Positions 32,659 through 45,660 of a stretch of DNA of 64,000 bases are shown here, piece after piece (the stretch's first letter is position 1; each line of letters begins with the position of its first letter). Both the position numbers and the translations under genes were made by a program. The notes under the pieces are model-generated. The model saw only the letters and a list, made by a program, of their open reading frames with translations. It did not search any database and was not told the DNA's origin. Source of the DNA: Ctenosaura bakeri (lineage: Eukaryota > Chordata > Lepidosauria > Squamata > Iguanidae); NCBI GenBank assembly GCA_948474755.1, contig CAOLHI010000021.1, positions 1,195,426 to 1,259,425 on the forward strand. Reading direction: 5' to 3'.

Positions 32659-32813
32659 CCTCTATTCTGCACTAGACTGTTATAGTGCTATTATTCCACT
32701 TTCAACATCCTATGGAATTCTGGGGTTTGCAGTTTAGGGAGGCACCAGCCGGCATTCCATAGGATGTTGAAAGTGGAATAATAGCAGTATAACAGTCTAG
32801 TGTGGAAATGGCC
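32659..32813. mobile_element. Short MITE-1 with TAA duplications
   Basis: A 155-bp element flanked by TAA at 32656-32658 and 32814-32816. The left terminus is worn (CCTCTATTCTGCAC). The right is GTGTGGAAATGGCC. Arms carry ATTCCACTTTCAACATCC and its complement. Confidence 0.8.
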
Positions 32814-32909
32814 TAAGAGAAGGGAGTTTGCTGGGCATTTGAGGACACCTACTCACCCAAGTGAATGAGAAGTCTCTGCATGAGGAATCATAACTTTTTT
32901 CCAACATCC

Positions 32910-33254
32910 TCAGTGAATCATTCCAGCAATTTCTTGTTTGTTTGCTTGATTTTGATTCACCAATAAAGGCATCCAGATGATGGATGTTCTTCTTGTAGCA
33001 TCTGTGATCTTCACTGCCATCAGCGATGCTTCTGGAAAGGTTATGCAGAGGGATGACTCTTTATGGACCACTGAGCTAACATTCCTGCAGGGGCCTGGAA
33101 GGACTGGGGGATGTTTCTTTAGAAAGGAAGCAATACATGCATGATCTACTTCATCATGGCAGATAGCGAAGAAGTCCAGGGTTTCAAACTTTATGGCACT
33201 TTCAAGGAAGAATACATCACAATGAGAGGTGGAAAAAAGGGTCAGTTCACCCAC
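32910..33254 (-). other. Unexplained 114-codon open frame
   Basis: Minus-strand frame with a protein-like composition (KFETLDFFAICHDEVDHA, then SVVHKESSLCITFPEASL). No family recognised. It could be a decayed retrocopy or part of a transposon ORF. There are no splice or tail features that decide this. Confidence 0.15.
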
Positions 33255-33479
33255 GTGTTGAGTTTATTTCTTTACTCTTACAGTCCCCAGCACAATCAGG
33301 AAGCATAATTGACAAATTCAGTCAGATTACACACATTCAATAAAGAATAAGGTATACACTTCACTTAAGAACATAGTACAACATTTACTCATTCAGAACA
33401 GGAATGTGAGGAACCCAGTCAGATTTCAGAGGGGGAAGGAGGGAAACCACAAACAGTGCATGAAGGCAAGGGCTCTCCC

Positions 33480-33600
33480 AGGGTCATCCCCAGTACATGG
33501 TATTCAGAGGTATAAACTAGCCCTGAACACGGAGGCTTCGTTGAGTTATTGTAGGCTAATAGCTCAAAGCCAGTAATAGATCTTTATTCTATGATATCTC
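33480..33600. repeat. LINE 3'-end-like repeat, second copy
   Basis: Reads GGTATTCAGAGGTATA.ACTAG, CTGAACACGGAGGCTTCGTT and TAGGCTAATAGC. Related to 27115-27310. Resembles a common sauropsid interspersed repeat. Confidence 0.4.
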
Positions 33601-33652
33601 TTTTTAACACCATCTCAGCTAACAGTAGTCATCATACCTTTCTGGTGACTGA

Positions 33653-33854
33653 GGCCATTTCCACATTACACTGTTACAATGCTATTATTCCACTTTCAAG
33701 ACCCTATGGAATCCTGGGGTTTGCATTTTAGGGAGGGATGTTTAAAATTCTCAGCCAGATAGCTCTCTGACCTCAGTAAACTACAAAACCCAGAATTCCA
33801 CAGGATGTTGAAAGTGCAAGAATAGCACTATAACAGTGTAGTGAGGAAATGGTC
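33653..33854. mobile_element. MITE-1 copy
   Basis: A 202-bp foldback with GGCCATTTCCACATTACACT at the left and CACTATAACAGTGTAGTGAG then GAAATGGTC at the right. The middle holds AGATAGCTCTCTGACCTCAG, as in 52372. Flanks TGA and AAA do not match. Confidence 0.75.
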
Positions 33855-34370
33855 AAAGACTTCCATATATGATTATAATTGTTAATGCTTTTGAAGAATT
33901 CTCAAATCTTTCTAAGACAGTACTTCCCTTTGGAGAATCCATGCTGATTTGTCCTCAGCAAGGCTTGTTCTTCCTTCTGTTTAGTATATCCCCATATGCA
34001 AGCTAACTGTACTAAAGACTGTAGAATCCTGCCAGAGTCAAGGTGATCATTGCACTTCCTTGGCCAAAAACAATGACCATGCATATGACATTATGTCACC
34101 TGAAATATTTTACATATCTTATCCTCAGGCTATCACACAGGGTCGTGTGAGCTCAGGCCATTTAGGACATTTCTTTGAGTTTATCATTGACATAGGGTCA
34201 GAGTTGATATCCACATCCTATAGAAGTATTAAAGACTGCATTTTCCTTGAGAATGACCATGGTGATTCTACCACCACCCCCTTTTTTTTGTCCCAGTAGT
34301 ACTCCAATGGTAATTAGAGAATGCATTTTTCCAAAGCCATCAGAAACTGGGAATGGTTTGACCCAATATT
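33855..34370. other. Unassigned, possibly the U3 of the next LTR
   Basis: No clear alignment with LTR-2 U3, but no other element is seen and a TGTTAATG word at 33880 could mark a start. Left open. Confidence 0.25.
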
Positions 34371-34633
34371 TTCACCTCTTTCCCTTCTTGATAGGCCTTG
34401 TGTGCATGTGTGAGTGCATTGGTGCATGATAACATATTTGTTAAAAACCATTCACTAATACGATTGTCTGGCTTTTTGCTTGGTCTGATTCCATAAAAGT
34501 TGGGTAGAAGATCCTGCTGAGTTACCCTGACCCTTGTTTTGCTTTAGCCAGTGCTCTGTTAATTTCCCCAATATTTACATTTTTGGAGCGAATCAAGGTG
34601 TGCCTCAAGGGATCCTCAGAAGTCAGGGTAACA
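34371..34633 (+). mobile_element. LTR 3' end related to LTR-2
   Basis: Runs parallel to 12040-12294: GGCCTTGTGTGCATGTGTGA, GGTCTGATTCCATAAAA, GCTGAGTTACCCTGACCC, CAAGGGATCCTCAGAAGTCA and the GTAACA end. The usual polyadenylation signal is degraded. No matching 5' end was found, so no duplication can be shown. Confidence 0.65.
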
Positions 34634-34928
34634 GAAGAGTTGGAGCTGGTGAAGGAAAAGAGCTAGATTGAGAATGCCTCTCCTCTGCTCTGAAGTTCAG
34701 AGGCACCACCACAGAAACCTCTTCTGAAACTGTACATGGATGCCCCCTCTGAACTACATTCTGACTCTCACAAACCTGTTTTCATCCAACACAAGCTATC
34801 AGTCCCTTTGATGAGTAATACTATGCAGAAAGACCAGATTTTGCACATACTGTTCCATGCTGTGGAGATCAGAATGCATTTGTGTAGACCAGTATCTGGT
34901 TGCCACCACCTCCTCAACCTCGTGGGAT

Positions 34929-35045
34929 ACACCAGCCTTCCCAAACCCAGCATCCTCCAGATGTCTGTACTACTAATCCCAATATCCCCAGTTAGTATGG
35001 GTATGGGGTGATAGGAATGCTAGTTCAACACATCTGGAAAGCTAT
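34929..35045. repeat. Repeat D foldback
   Basis: CCAGCATCCTCCAGATGTCT at the left and CAACACATCTGGAAAGCTAT at the right. The arms are imperfect complements. Confidence 0.55.
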
Positions 35046-36093
35046 GGGTAAAAGAAGGTGAGTGCATATATTGGGAAGACAAAAATAATAAATGCAGAAC
35101 TTTTATCCCTCTACCTCTGCATTGCAAAGGATAGGAGGGTAGGGCTAAGCCAGTTCTCGACCATACCTCAAATATTTTTAGTCAAATATTGGAGGAAACA
35201 GTCACTCTTAAAGCCCTCCTGAAAACAGGTAGTCTGGGGATAAAAAAATAAAAAGCTAATCAGTTTGCAAATCAGAAGGGCAGATCTTCACAAGTATGTG
35301 GCAAGTGGGCAGGGGACAATTTTAAGATCATACATTCAGGATTCTTTTAATGCCTCCTTATTTTTGCAGGTTTCACTAGGTACTTACCCTCCCCGTAGGT
35401 TCCATTCAATGTTCCAGCTTCCTGTGAGATCCACCTACTTCTTTTTTTGGGTTATTTTTCTTAGCAATAAAGAAACCTATTATTATATTTATAGCACTGG
35501 CTCTCTTTTTGTTTTTGCTGTTTTTTTTAAAGTGGAACCAAAATCTAGTTCCTATGGTAATCTAGTTCCTATTTCTAGTTCTTATTTCTTTTCGAGTGAT
35601 GCAATATTTTTTTTCCATATGGGGGAGATAACTCTGATAATTTCTATTGTGATGAAGCAGCACTTGTGTAAGCTTTCCAAGAGGTTTCTGGATTAGGGGT
35701 GCAGCTGATGATGGGACATGACAGTAACATTTGCTTTGAACTGCTCTGAGCAGTCAGTTCAGAAGAATTTGTTTCTGTCAAGAGCATGGTATGGAGCCCT
35801 CTCTGTTAAGATTTGAGGCCGATGTCCACGAAGGGGTGAATTGACTGTTAGGGCTAGTCACAGACTGCAGAGAAACAGATTGTATGCAACTACATCTAGG
35901 AAAAGTGCAAGAAGCTCAGAGGTGACTTGGAAACATTGATCAGAGCCAAAGCTCAAGAGAACTGAGAGGGAAATCAACAAAGGCAAGGGTTCAGATGGGG
36001 GAAAACGGAGAGCCATAACTGGCATCCATGCAGTACTTCATGAAGCGCAATATTTATCATCTATCATCAATCCATTCAACAAACCAACCAACC
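35046..36093. other. Mostly unassigned
   Basis: No gene. A 143-codon frame at 35265-35696 is rich in Phe, Ser and Tyr from T-rich sequence and looks accidental. CTAGTTCCTAT-type units repeat at 35541-35590. Confidence 0.35.
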
Positions 36094-36235
36094 CAGGTTG
36101 GCGTAGTAGTTAGAGCATTTTACTGGGATTCCGGCAATCCACACTGAAGTCTCCACTGAGCCACGAAACTCATTGGATGACACTGGGACAGAAATCTTTC
36201 ATTCAGTCTGACCAAACTCACACAGTTAGTGCAAG
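36094..36235 (+). mobile_element. SINE-B fragment
   Basis: Head GGTTGGCGTAGTAGTTAGAG (A-box region), followed by CACTGAGCCACGAAACTCAT. Truncated before the 3' end. Confidence 0.55.
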
Positions 36236-36418
36236 GATGCGGTGAAGAAGAGAAAAATAATATATTTCAGTTCTTAGGATCCTATTTCACAGACCACTGT
36301 ATAAGACCTAAAGTGCTTTCATGGCTACAAATTATTGTGGCTAATACACATGGGAAATTCAAGCTGAGATGTGTTCCACAATTTTGTACACAGCTGTACT
36401 GCGTAGAATACACTGTAA

Positions 36419-36632
36419 GAGTGAGGGGGTTGTGGTTAGAAGCTTGTACTGGGACTTGAGAGATTCAGGTTCAAATGCCAACTGAGACATGGACCTCACT
36501 GAGTGACCTTGATCCAGGAACTTTTCTCTCCATATTGTGTGAATAAAGCAGAGAGTAAAAGTTCCATGTACACCCCCTTGAGCTTATTGGAGGAAAGGCA
36601 TGGGATAAATGCAAGTAATAAATAAAGTTATG
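36419..36632 (+). mobile_element. SINE-B copy, nearly complete
   Basis: GGGGTTGTGGTTAGAAGC (A box), GATTCAGGTTCAAATGCC (B box), CACTGAGTGACCTTGATCCA, CCTTGAGCTTATTGGAGGAA and GATAAATGCAAGTAATAAAT at the 3' end. Confidence 0.75.
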
Positions 36633-36835
36633 GGGTAAAACATATTTCAATTAACTCTTCCTTCTCCACCTTGAGGAGATAACATAGAAAATCTCTGGTT
36701 TCACTTACTTTCAAGAGCATGGTATCCTGACAATGGTGATCCCCTATCTTCCATCTCTGGAATATTCTCCTCTCTCACTGGCTGGCCCAACGCTTGCTGT
36801 CATTTTGGTGCCAGGTGCAGACATTTTAATTTCAC

Positions 36836-37762
36836 AAAATCACAGAATCATAGAGTTGGAAGAAACCACAGCGGCCATCCAGTTCAACCTCTGCCATGCA
36901 CATCTAAGCATTCCCAACAGATGGCCATCCAGTCTCTGTTTAAAAAACCCCCGAAGAAGGATACTCCACCACACTCCAAAGCACATATTAAAGGCACATA
37001 TGTCAAACTGCTCTTACCATCAGGAAGTTCTTCCTGAGGTTTAGACAGAATCTCTCTTGTAGTTTGAATCCACTGTTCCTTGTCCTAGCCTCCGGAACAG
37101 TGGAAAATAAGCCTGATCCCTCTTTGATATGACATCTTCTCAAATATTTAAACATGGGTATCATGTCCCCTCTTAACCTTCTCTTTTGCAGACTAAACAT
37201 ACCCAGCTCCCTAAGCCACTCCTCATAGGGCAGGGCTTCCAGACCCTTTGGTTGCCCTTCTCTGGACATGTTCCAGCTTGTCGATGTCCTTGAATTGAGG
37301 TGCCCAGAACTGGACACAGTATTCCAGGTGAGATCTGACCAAAGCAGAATACAATTATTTTCCTCAGTCTAGACACCATACTCCTATTGATGCAACCAAG
37401 AATCACATTGGCTTTCTTGGCTGCCACATCACACTGTTGACTCATGTTCAGCTTGTGGTCTACTAAAACTCCTAGATCCCTTTCACATATACTGCTATCC
37501 AGCCACACATGCCTCATCCTATATTTGTGCATTCCATTTTTTTCTGCCTAAGTGTAGGACCTTACATTTCTCTCTGCTGAAATCCATTTTGTTTGCTTTG
37601 GCCCAGCTTTCCAATCTGTTCATTTTGAATTCTCATTCTGTCCTCTGGGGTGTTAGCAACCTCTCCCAATTTGGTATCATCTGCAAATTTGATCAGCATG
37701 CCCTCTAATCCTTCATCCAAGTCATTGATAAAGATGTTGAATAGCACTAGGTCCAGAGCTTT
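36836..37762 (-). mobile_element. CR1-type LINE, minus strand
   Basis: The left edge is the CACAGAATCATAGAGTTGGA complement of the CR1 tail. Minus frames give ADDTKLGEVANTPEDR with FADD (in 37562-37996), HKYRMRHVWLDSSICERDLG, and [20 protein letters not shown]. At least one frameshift separates them. The 5' border is at about 37762, inside reverse transcriptase. Confidence 0.9.
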
Positions 37763-38299
37763 TCGATCTCTCAGCTCAGTGTGGTGAAATGAGTTGAGTA
37801 AGCTCTTTATCATCTTTTTCATCTTGGTTTGCCATTCTTTGAAGGAATTCCGGAAAATTAAGCCAAATAAATAAACTGGAACAAGGATACAAAAATGTCC
37901 ATAATTCACTTTGGGCTGTCCAAAGCTTACATTAAAATCAAACAAACAAATGAACCATGAGATTAAATAATTTATTACCATTGCTAAGATGAACACATAT
38001 GCTTGGTAGTCCCATTATATGGTGAATTGTAAAAAAATAATTTTAATACAGTATCAAAATTTACATATGTATCATGACAAAAGACTAGCATCACTCAATA
38101 TTAGCTCCTGCAGAGCTTGGCCAGATCCAAGAAGCCACAAAACTAATTCCAAACTCTCAAGTGGGGGTGGGGGTTGGGGGGGACACTTTGGATTTTGCCC
38201 CACAGCAAGGTATGTGAAAGACTAAATGGAGTTTTTTAAAAAATAGCATTATGAACAGTCATGGCTGATGGCTTTTGTGCCACTGATCTGCTAGACTTG
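37763..38299. other. Unassigned; G-run at 38160-38182
   Basis: No element recognised. GGGGGTGGGGGTTGGGGGGG could fold as a G-quadruplex if the long run is split. No function shown. Confidence 0.35.
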
Positions 38300-38560
38300 G
38301 GCTAGGTTTCATTCCAGGCTTTAAAGTAGCTATCCAAGATGCTGAATGCTATCCCCAAATAGGTTCAACTCATTGGAAAACTCCTTTTATTTAAACAGAG
38401 TAGTTATCCAGGGTCCTGAACTCTATCCCCATAGTAGGTTAGTACCTTGGACAGCTTTCTTTACTCAAAGGAGTTTTATTTAAACACAGATTATCCACTG
38501 TTCTGAACCCTATCACCACAACTGGTGAGCACTATAAACAGCTTATTTAAATTGCTGGTT
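38300..38560. repeat. Repeat C copy with three tandem units
   Basis: Units near 38327-38400, 38401-38488 and 38489-38550 each start TATCCA and carry CTGAA..CTATC and TTATTTAAA phrases. The other copies of repeat C have one such unit, so this one has expanded locally. Confidence 0.65.
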
Positions 38561-40435
38561 GAAATCTATAGCAGAATCACCACACATGAAAGTTCTGATG
38601 AGCCACTGAATGGAAAAAAGAGTTCATAATTAAAGCTAGTTCAAAACCCCACTAGACACACAAAAGCTCTTGAGCTTATAGGTTATAGCTCTTTGGATCC
38701 AGCCCTTGACTGCAGTTGCAAATTCTTTGAGGGTTTCTCTTTTTCACTGTTTCTCATATATTTCTAGGAATACAACAATTTAGGGTAACTAATGAAAGTG
38801 GTGATTTGATTAGCATGATATTTCAAAAAAATCAAGGAAGGTAACTGAGTCACTGAAGCAAATCAATCCGATTTCTATTTTTCCTGAAAAACAGGTAGCC
38901 AATTCGCACCATGCTACCATAGGATAAAAGGGTTGTATTTGCCACAGTGCTATCACATCCCACAACCCACAGATCGATATCACAACATATAACAAAGCTC
39001 ACAAATTAAAAAAAAATCCAAATGGAAGGATATCAGCTTGGAATCAAATCTTAATGATCAACCAAAAAAAGTACATTTAAATCAAAGTTGGGAATTGTTG
39101 CATTCCTATTTTTTTGTATGCTTTAAATATTCAGCTATGATTAAAAAGTCAAAGCAACAGCATTTTATCACAAGCCTGTTGGACATTCATACAAGAAACT
39201 GTTGCTGCATTTTGATATATACACAAAATAGCTATTAGAGCATTTTATTACACACCATCTAATGATATATGGGAGGGTGGAATGGCAATGTAAGCCCATC
39301 CAGGTTGACAAACTCAGACAAACCAAACAGGAGTTTTAAACCTCAGCATAATGAAGGACATGCTCTCAAGAATATTCAGAATTTCCTTAGAAAGGAAGTC
39401 ACCATTAGCAAGGAAAGCTTTCTCCCACCCCACTCCCAGAAATGCAGTGCTGTTTTGTAAGAGTCTTATAGACACTTGCAGAAAAAAACACGGTGCAATA
39501 AAAGAATCAAGTTAGCCACCTGAGATGCTTCGACAGGACCTGTGGTTTTGGTTGGAAGCTGCAGATACGTATTACCTGAAACAAGCCCTGTCCTAAAGCC
39601 CATTGGACCAACATTTCACATGACAAAGTCCATCATGCTGATACTATGACTCAACCTGGGGGCACTGTGTGAGCAAGCAGAAAATGTTGCTGCCATGAAA
39701 TCAGGAACATCTGCCATAACCCTTGGTCTTCAGATGAGGCACTGAGTTGCTACATGGCACTACAAAACAGAACCATATGATGGGGGTGGACTACGGAACA
39801 AATCAGGGGATTTTCCTAAAGGCAGGCTAACAGCTGTACGTCCACCTATAATGCAGCATACTTATTACATCATAACAAGGAGTTATTAAATATCATAAGG
39901 CTCTCTAGCTTTCTAGGGATGGCTAGGTATGGTAGAACTATTTAATGGTAATGTTTGAGGGTGTTTTTTTTTAATGCAATATGGGAGGAGAGATGTGATT
40001 TTAGTTGTCCACAACTTTGGTTCAGATTGTCTAGGACCCAACCAAAAAATTAATCTGAATTAGGCTTCTTAGAGGACTCCATACCAAAGTCCTACTTCAT
40101 TCTTCAAATCACTTTTTGTTATCTAATTAAGACTGCAGAGCTTTTCAGCTGAAAGTTGTACCAGAACTTTGCAGGCCTCTGTGCAGTGTCCCAAGCAGCT
40201 GACCACCCTGGAAGGTGTAAGCTAGAATTCTACTGGTGACTTAGAGTCACCAGCATGAGAGTTGTTTATGTTGGCCCAAGAAATTTTTTTTTTTAATGGA
40301 GGCATAGTAGCAGCAAAAGGATGGCACACCCACATCAAGAGATAAAGATAGCCTGCCTGTCCCACAGCAGCCCAGGAGCCAGGATATGTCTATCTGTCTT
40401 CATGTTCACCTACCACCATGAGAACTAAGGAACTA
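38561..40435. other. Long unassigned stretch
   Basis: No repeat or exon identified. Frames are at most 66 codons. Could be unique intron or intergenic DNA. Confidence 0.4.
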
Positions 40436-40520
40436 CAGGTGGCCTTCCACATTCACTAGGGCTAGGGGCATAGGACCTCCACAAAGTAGAAAAACTGCAA
40501 ATATCAAAACGTGTGTGTCT
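40436..40520. repeat. Repeat F end fragment
   Basis: CAGGTGGCCTTCCACATTCA, then GGGGCATAGGACCTCCACAA and GAAAAACTGCAAATATCA. Same order as 54592-54665. Confidence 0.5.
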
Positions 40521-41410
40521 GTGGAAAGGGGGCCAAGCCATGATGGGAAGAGCAGATGCTCAGGGTCCAAACCAGGTCAGGGAATGGATTGGAGAAAAGA
40601 GTGGTTGTCATGGTATCCCTATACTTCTTCTCTCTCACTGATCTCCTTCCTTGGCTGTTTCAGGGGAATCAGGAGAGGGTTTGTGGTGTCAAGAAATCAG
40701 GCTGCGATTCATCCTTAGTTGGCCAGGCTGATGGAGGAGGAGGAGGACAATGATGACTAGAGGCAGATTTTTAAAGGGCTGCACAGCCTGATTAAAGCTA
40801 CCGAGAGGGAAGTTTCATCAGAAAAGAAGCACTTGAGGTTGGGGGGCAGGGGTTGTGGAAATTCACAACCAATCAAATCAATGAAAATCAATCCCACAAA
40901 TGCAAAAGAGCAGCTGTAGAGTCCTTCAGATCTGAAATCATAGGCTTTGATCAATTTGAGTCTGTAATAGGAAAGCGAAGGAGCTAAAGATTGCCCTGAT
41001 GAAAAAAAAATACTGATTTCTGAAACCAAATTGGAATTGAATAGGTTCTGATCCTTCTCCACTGTGCATTTGCATTTTATTGGTGGACCAACCTGAAAAG
41101 CCTAGGACAATCTGAGCCAACCAAGTACCTCCCATCATCTGCAGCCAGGACAGCCAACAGCTCAGGCTAATGGGAATGAAACAGACAGGCAGGACACGAC
41201 TCAGGAAGGCTGACCTAACACGTTAGTTCTGTAGAACTTGTCATCTCAAGACTAGCTCCAGTAATACTCTGGTGAACTTCTGGAATGTATCTTGGACCAA
41301 GCTACACACTGCCAGTAGTCCTAAAATGTCTCTGCCATGCATAGCTTGCTTGATTCTCATAATCCTCTCTCATGCAACCCTCACTCTGTTCTATATTGAA
41401 GGCTTCTATT
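40521..41410. other. Unassigned stretch
   Basis: No recognised element. Nothing coding beyond short frames. Confidence 0.35.
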
Positions 41411-42211
41411 AGGGATAGACAAATCTCTGAATTTCAGTTTCTCTCAGTTCTCTCTTTCCCCCCCCCCAAACCATAGTAGGGATGTAAATGTTCACTTATT
41501 TTGATCTTGCATGTATGAATTAAGTTTTTCAAAACTTTCTCTCTGCTGGGTGACATTATGAATATTTTGGCAGGCTTCCTATGATTTTTTGCCTTTCAGG
41601 ATTTTTTTACGGGTCAGAATTTTTTGCAATATATATTTCTATACAAAACCCCCATTTTGAAGAAACATAAAATCTTTGTGCAAAAATGCCTTTGCACAAA
41701 GAAATTAAACAAACATTTTGGGGGGGGGAACAAAATGAAAAAAAAAATCAGGTAAAATATACAAAAGCTGTCTTTACATGTCAAAAATTGTGTCCAGACA
41801 CCAATTTTCACTAAGAAAATTTGTGAAAGTTCATTCTATTCTCAATTTTACATTTGGTTTGTGCTAAATTTTTTAGGTTTTTTTTTAAAAGTTAACCAAA
41901 AAAGCTTCTTTTTTTTTGCTCTTCTAATACATGCATTTTGCATGCAATGTTGCCTAATATACACATTGTTTGCAAGCAGTTTTCCTAACATATTTTTAAA
42001 TGTCCTTTTCCCTAATACATGTATTTTATGTGTACTTTTGCAAAATATATGCATATTTAGTACATATTTTTGACTGGAGAACACTACTGCAGAATTCAGA
42101 GGGCTGAATTTTGAAAGATGACCAGATTTTGGTTTGCATATTGGTTCAAAAGGTGCAAAATTCTGTAAGTTCACATTAAAATACAAACCAAACAAATCTC
42201 CATCCCTAATT
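41411..42211. mobile_element. AT-rich foldback element with internal tandem units
   Basis: Ends ATTAGGGATAGACAAATCTC (left) and ACAAATCTCCATCCCTAAT (right) give an ATTAGGGAT.GA terminal inverted pair. Inside, 41924-42050 holds four units of about 30 bp, each beginning CTAATA or CTAACA. No coding capacity: the 135-codon minus frame is AT-driven. Confidence 0.5.
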
Positions 42212-43609
<1,398 letters not shown>

Positions 43610-43725
43610 TGCTGGGAACTGTGTGGGTCTATGGATGTCATGGAATTACAACTCTCAGAAGGCCTGAGCATTTATAACCAATAATGGGGAATTCTGAGAG
43701 TTGTAAGGAAACATCTGGAGACCTG
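43610..43725. repeat. Repeat D foldback
   Basis: GGAATTACAACTCTCAGAAG and GAATTCTGAGAGTTGTAAGG are complementary arms around GAGCATTTATAACCAATAAT. Confidence 0.7.
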
Positions 43726-44439
43726 CACATTTTCTACTACTGGCCCAAATCCTGTGAAGCACCCTGATGGAAATAAGTCAGTTAGGATTAGGCACAAGCC
43801 TCTTTTGCCAGCAGAAATGTCATTTTGTCACCTGATCACAGAGGTCTGTTGACAGAGCTCTATGCCGGCAGAACTACTCTGCTGGCTAACATCCACAAAC
43901 ACAGAGACCCTCAAAAGGGCAGAAAATCAGTGGGGCAAAGAGGAAATGAATCATACCAGATCCAATCTACTTCCATCTCAAGGACGCGGTCACAATGCCA
44001 GCACAAATTTAGGATGGGATGAATTCAACACCCTCAGGCTTGTGAGGGGTTTCAATTCAGCACAGGTTCAACTAGTCTAGTGCCAACTCAGTCAGTACTT
44101 GGTTATCTCGGTCAGTTAGAACTGTGTTCAAAGTTTAAAAATCACTAAGAATTCCACAAATGCAGGACCACAGCTGAGAATGCTTCTGATGTTTACCAGT
44201 ACACCATTTTTAATACCAGGGTCAAAAGCGGCACCAGAGATATTGACCTTGATATGTAGGCAGGTTTTTGGACTAATATGGCAAAGCCCTCTAGTACTGT
44301 TGGCTTAAGATAGTTGTCCGGGTGACATATGTATCAGTTTGTCTGAAACAAAGGTCCCATTCTAATTCAATAAACATTCAATCTCATCACAATTTGACTT
44401 GTTTGTTTTCCTTTTCCCTCCTCCTGCTTCTGTGTTTCT

Positions 44440-45660
44440 ATCACAATAATAAATGTTATCTTCTGTACCCCACCTTCTCCAGGACTCAAGGCAGCTTACC
44501 AATTAAACACAACTTAGGCCCTTTTCACACATAAATGAAAAGACGTCCTGAGACATCCTGAAACAGGGCTTACCCCAGTCCATCGCCACGTGGAGCAGCG
44601 CGTTTTCACTGCTCCACACTCGTTGGCATCCTGCAGCGTCCTGCGGGGTCCTGCAGCGTCCAAAATGGCGGCTGCTGGAGGTTCTCCACCAGCCGGAGAA
44701 GCTCGCCAGCCAGAAAGCCCGCCCCCGGCAGATCTGCAGGCACGCCCTTGCGCGCACTTGCAAATCCAAACTGGGCGCTGCGATGGCACTGCATGCGGCT
44801 GCAAGATCGTTCTTTTTAAAGAACACGTGAAAAGTGGTCTTTAAAAAGCACGCGGCACCGCCACTTCCAGGCGCCCTAGCACGGATTGGGGAGTGGAATT
44901 ACTCTAGAGTAATCCACCCCAATCCACTTTACGGTGTAGACGACCTCCCACGGAGGTCGCGCTACAACATTTTATTTCCCCGTGTGGAAAGGGCCATAGT
45001 GAAAGCATACAGAAGATCAACATTAAATTAGAACCAATCCATCAAGAACGTACAAAAATTAAACATGCACTTTTTAAAAACAGTTAAAAACAATACAATT
45101 ACAACAGTACAGCACCCTTCTAAAAGCCCTTTCTTTTAAAAAGGCTGTGATTCTCAAAAGCCTGTCAGAATAAAAAAGACTTTTGCCTGCTCACAGGATG
45201 ACAGCAAGACAGAGCCATTCTAGCCTTCCTAAATAAGGACTTCCAGCATCAAGGGGCCCTCACCAAAAAGGCCTTTGCATTCCTACCTGCCATGCCTGTG
45301 AAAGGGGTGGGACTGAGAAAAAGGGTTCCTTCTTGGGGATTTCAGGCTCATATAGGGAGACACATTCAGTGGGATAGTTTGCATCTGAGTTCTATAATAC
45401 TTTGTAGTTCATAACCAGCAGTTTGAATTGAGCCGAGATCAGCAGCCAGAGGAGCTGTTGTAGCAAGGGAGGTGTATGGTCCCTAAAGCAAGTCCTGTTA
45501 CGAATCTGGCTGAAGCACTATATACCAATTGAAAATTATGAACAGTCTTCAAAGACAGTCCCACACAGACCTCATTTTGCTAATCCAAACAGGGTGTAAC
45601 TGAAGCATGTGTAACAATGTCCACATCCGTTATTTCCACAAATGGGCACAGTTAGCAATC
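44440..45660 (-). mobile_element. L2-like LINE, minus strand, split by a MITE
   Basis: The 3' UTR end lies at 44440-44516. After the MITE the LINE continues 44996-45660. The 45400-45600 part, read on the minus strand, follows the reverse transcriptase C-terminus of L2-like elements: GGATTAGCAAAATGAGGTC, GGACTGTCTTTGAAGACTG, then GCTCAATTCAAACTGCTGGT (the RFKVL region) and CCCTATATGAGCCTG. Frames are broken. Confidence 0.6.
44517..44995. mobile_element. MITE-2 inserted in an L2-like LINE
   Basis: A 479-bp element with GGCCCTTTTCACAC and GTGTGGAAAGGGCC ends, flanked by TTA (44514-44516) and ATA (44996-44998). It contains TCCAAAATGGCGGC and a hairpin around CTTTTTAAAGAAC at 44810-44850, both shared with other MITE-2 copies. 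CpG-rich, so the long frames within are compositional. Confidence 0.8.

Noticed and set aside
35265..35696. 143-codon frame
   Set aside because: T-rich low-complexity sequence giving Phe/Ser/Tyr runs. No motif and no supporting context.
38160..38182. G-quadruplex-like run
   Set aside because: Only three clear G-runs unless the long run is split. No promoter or gene context.
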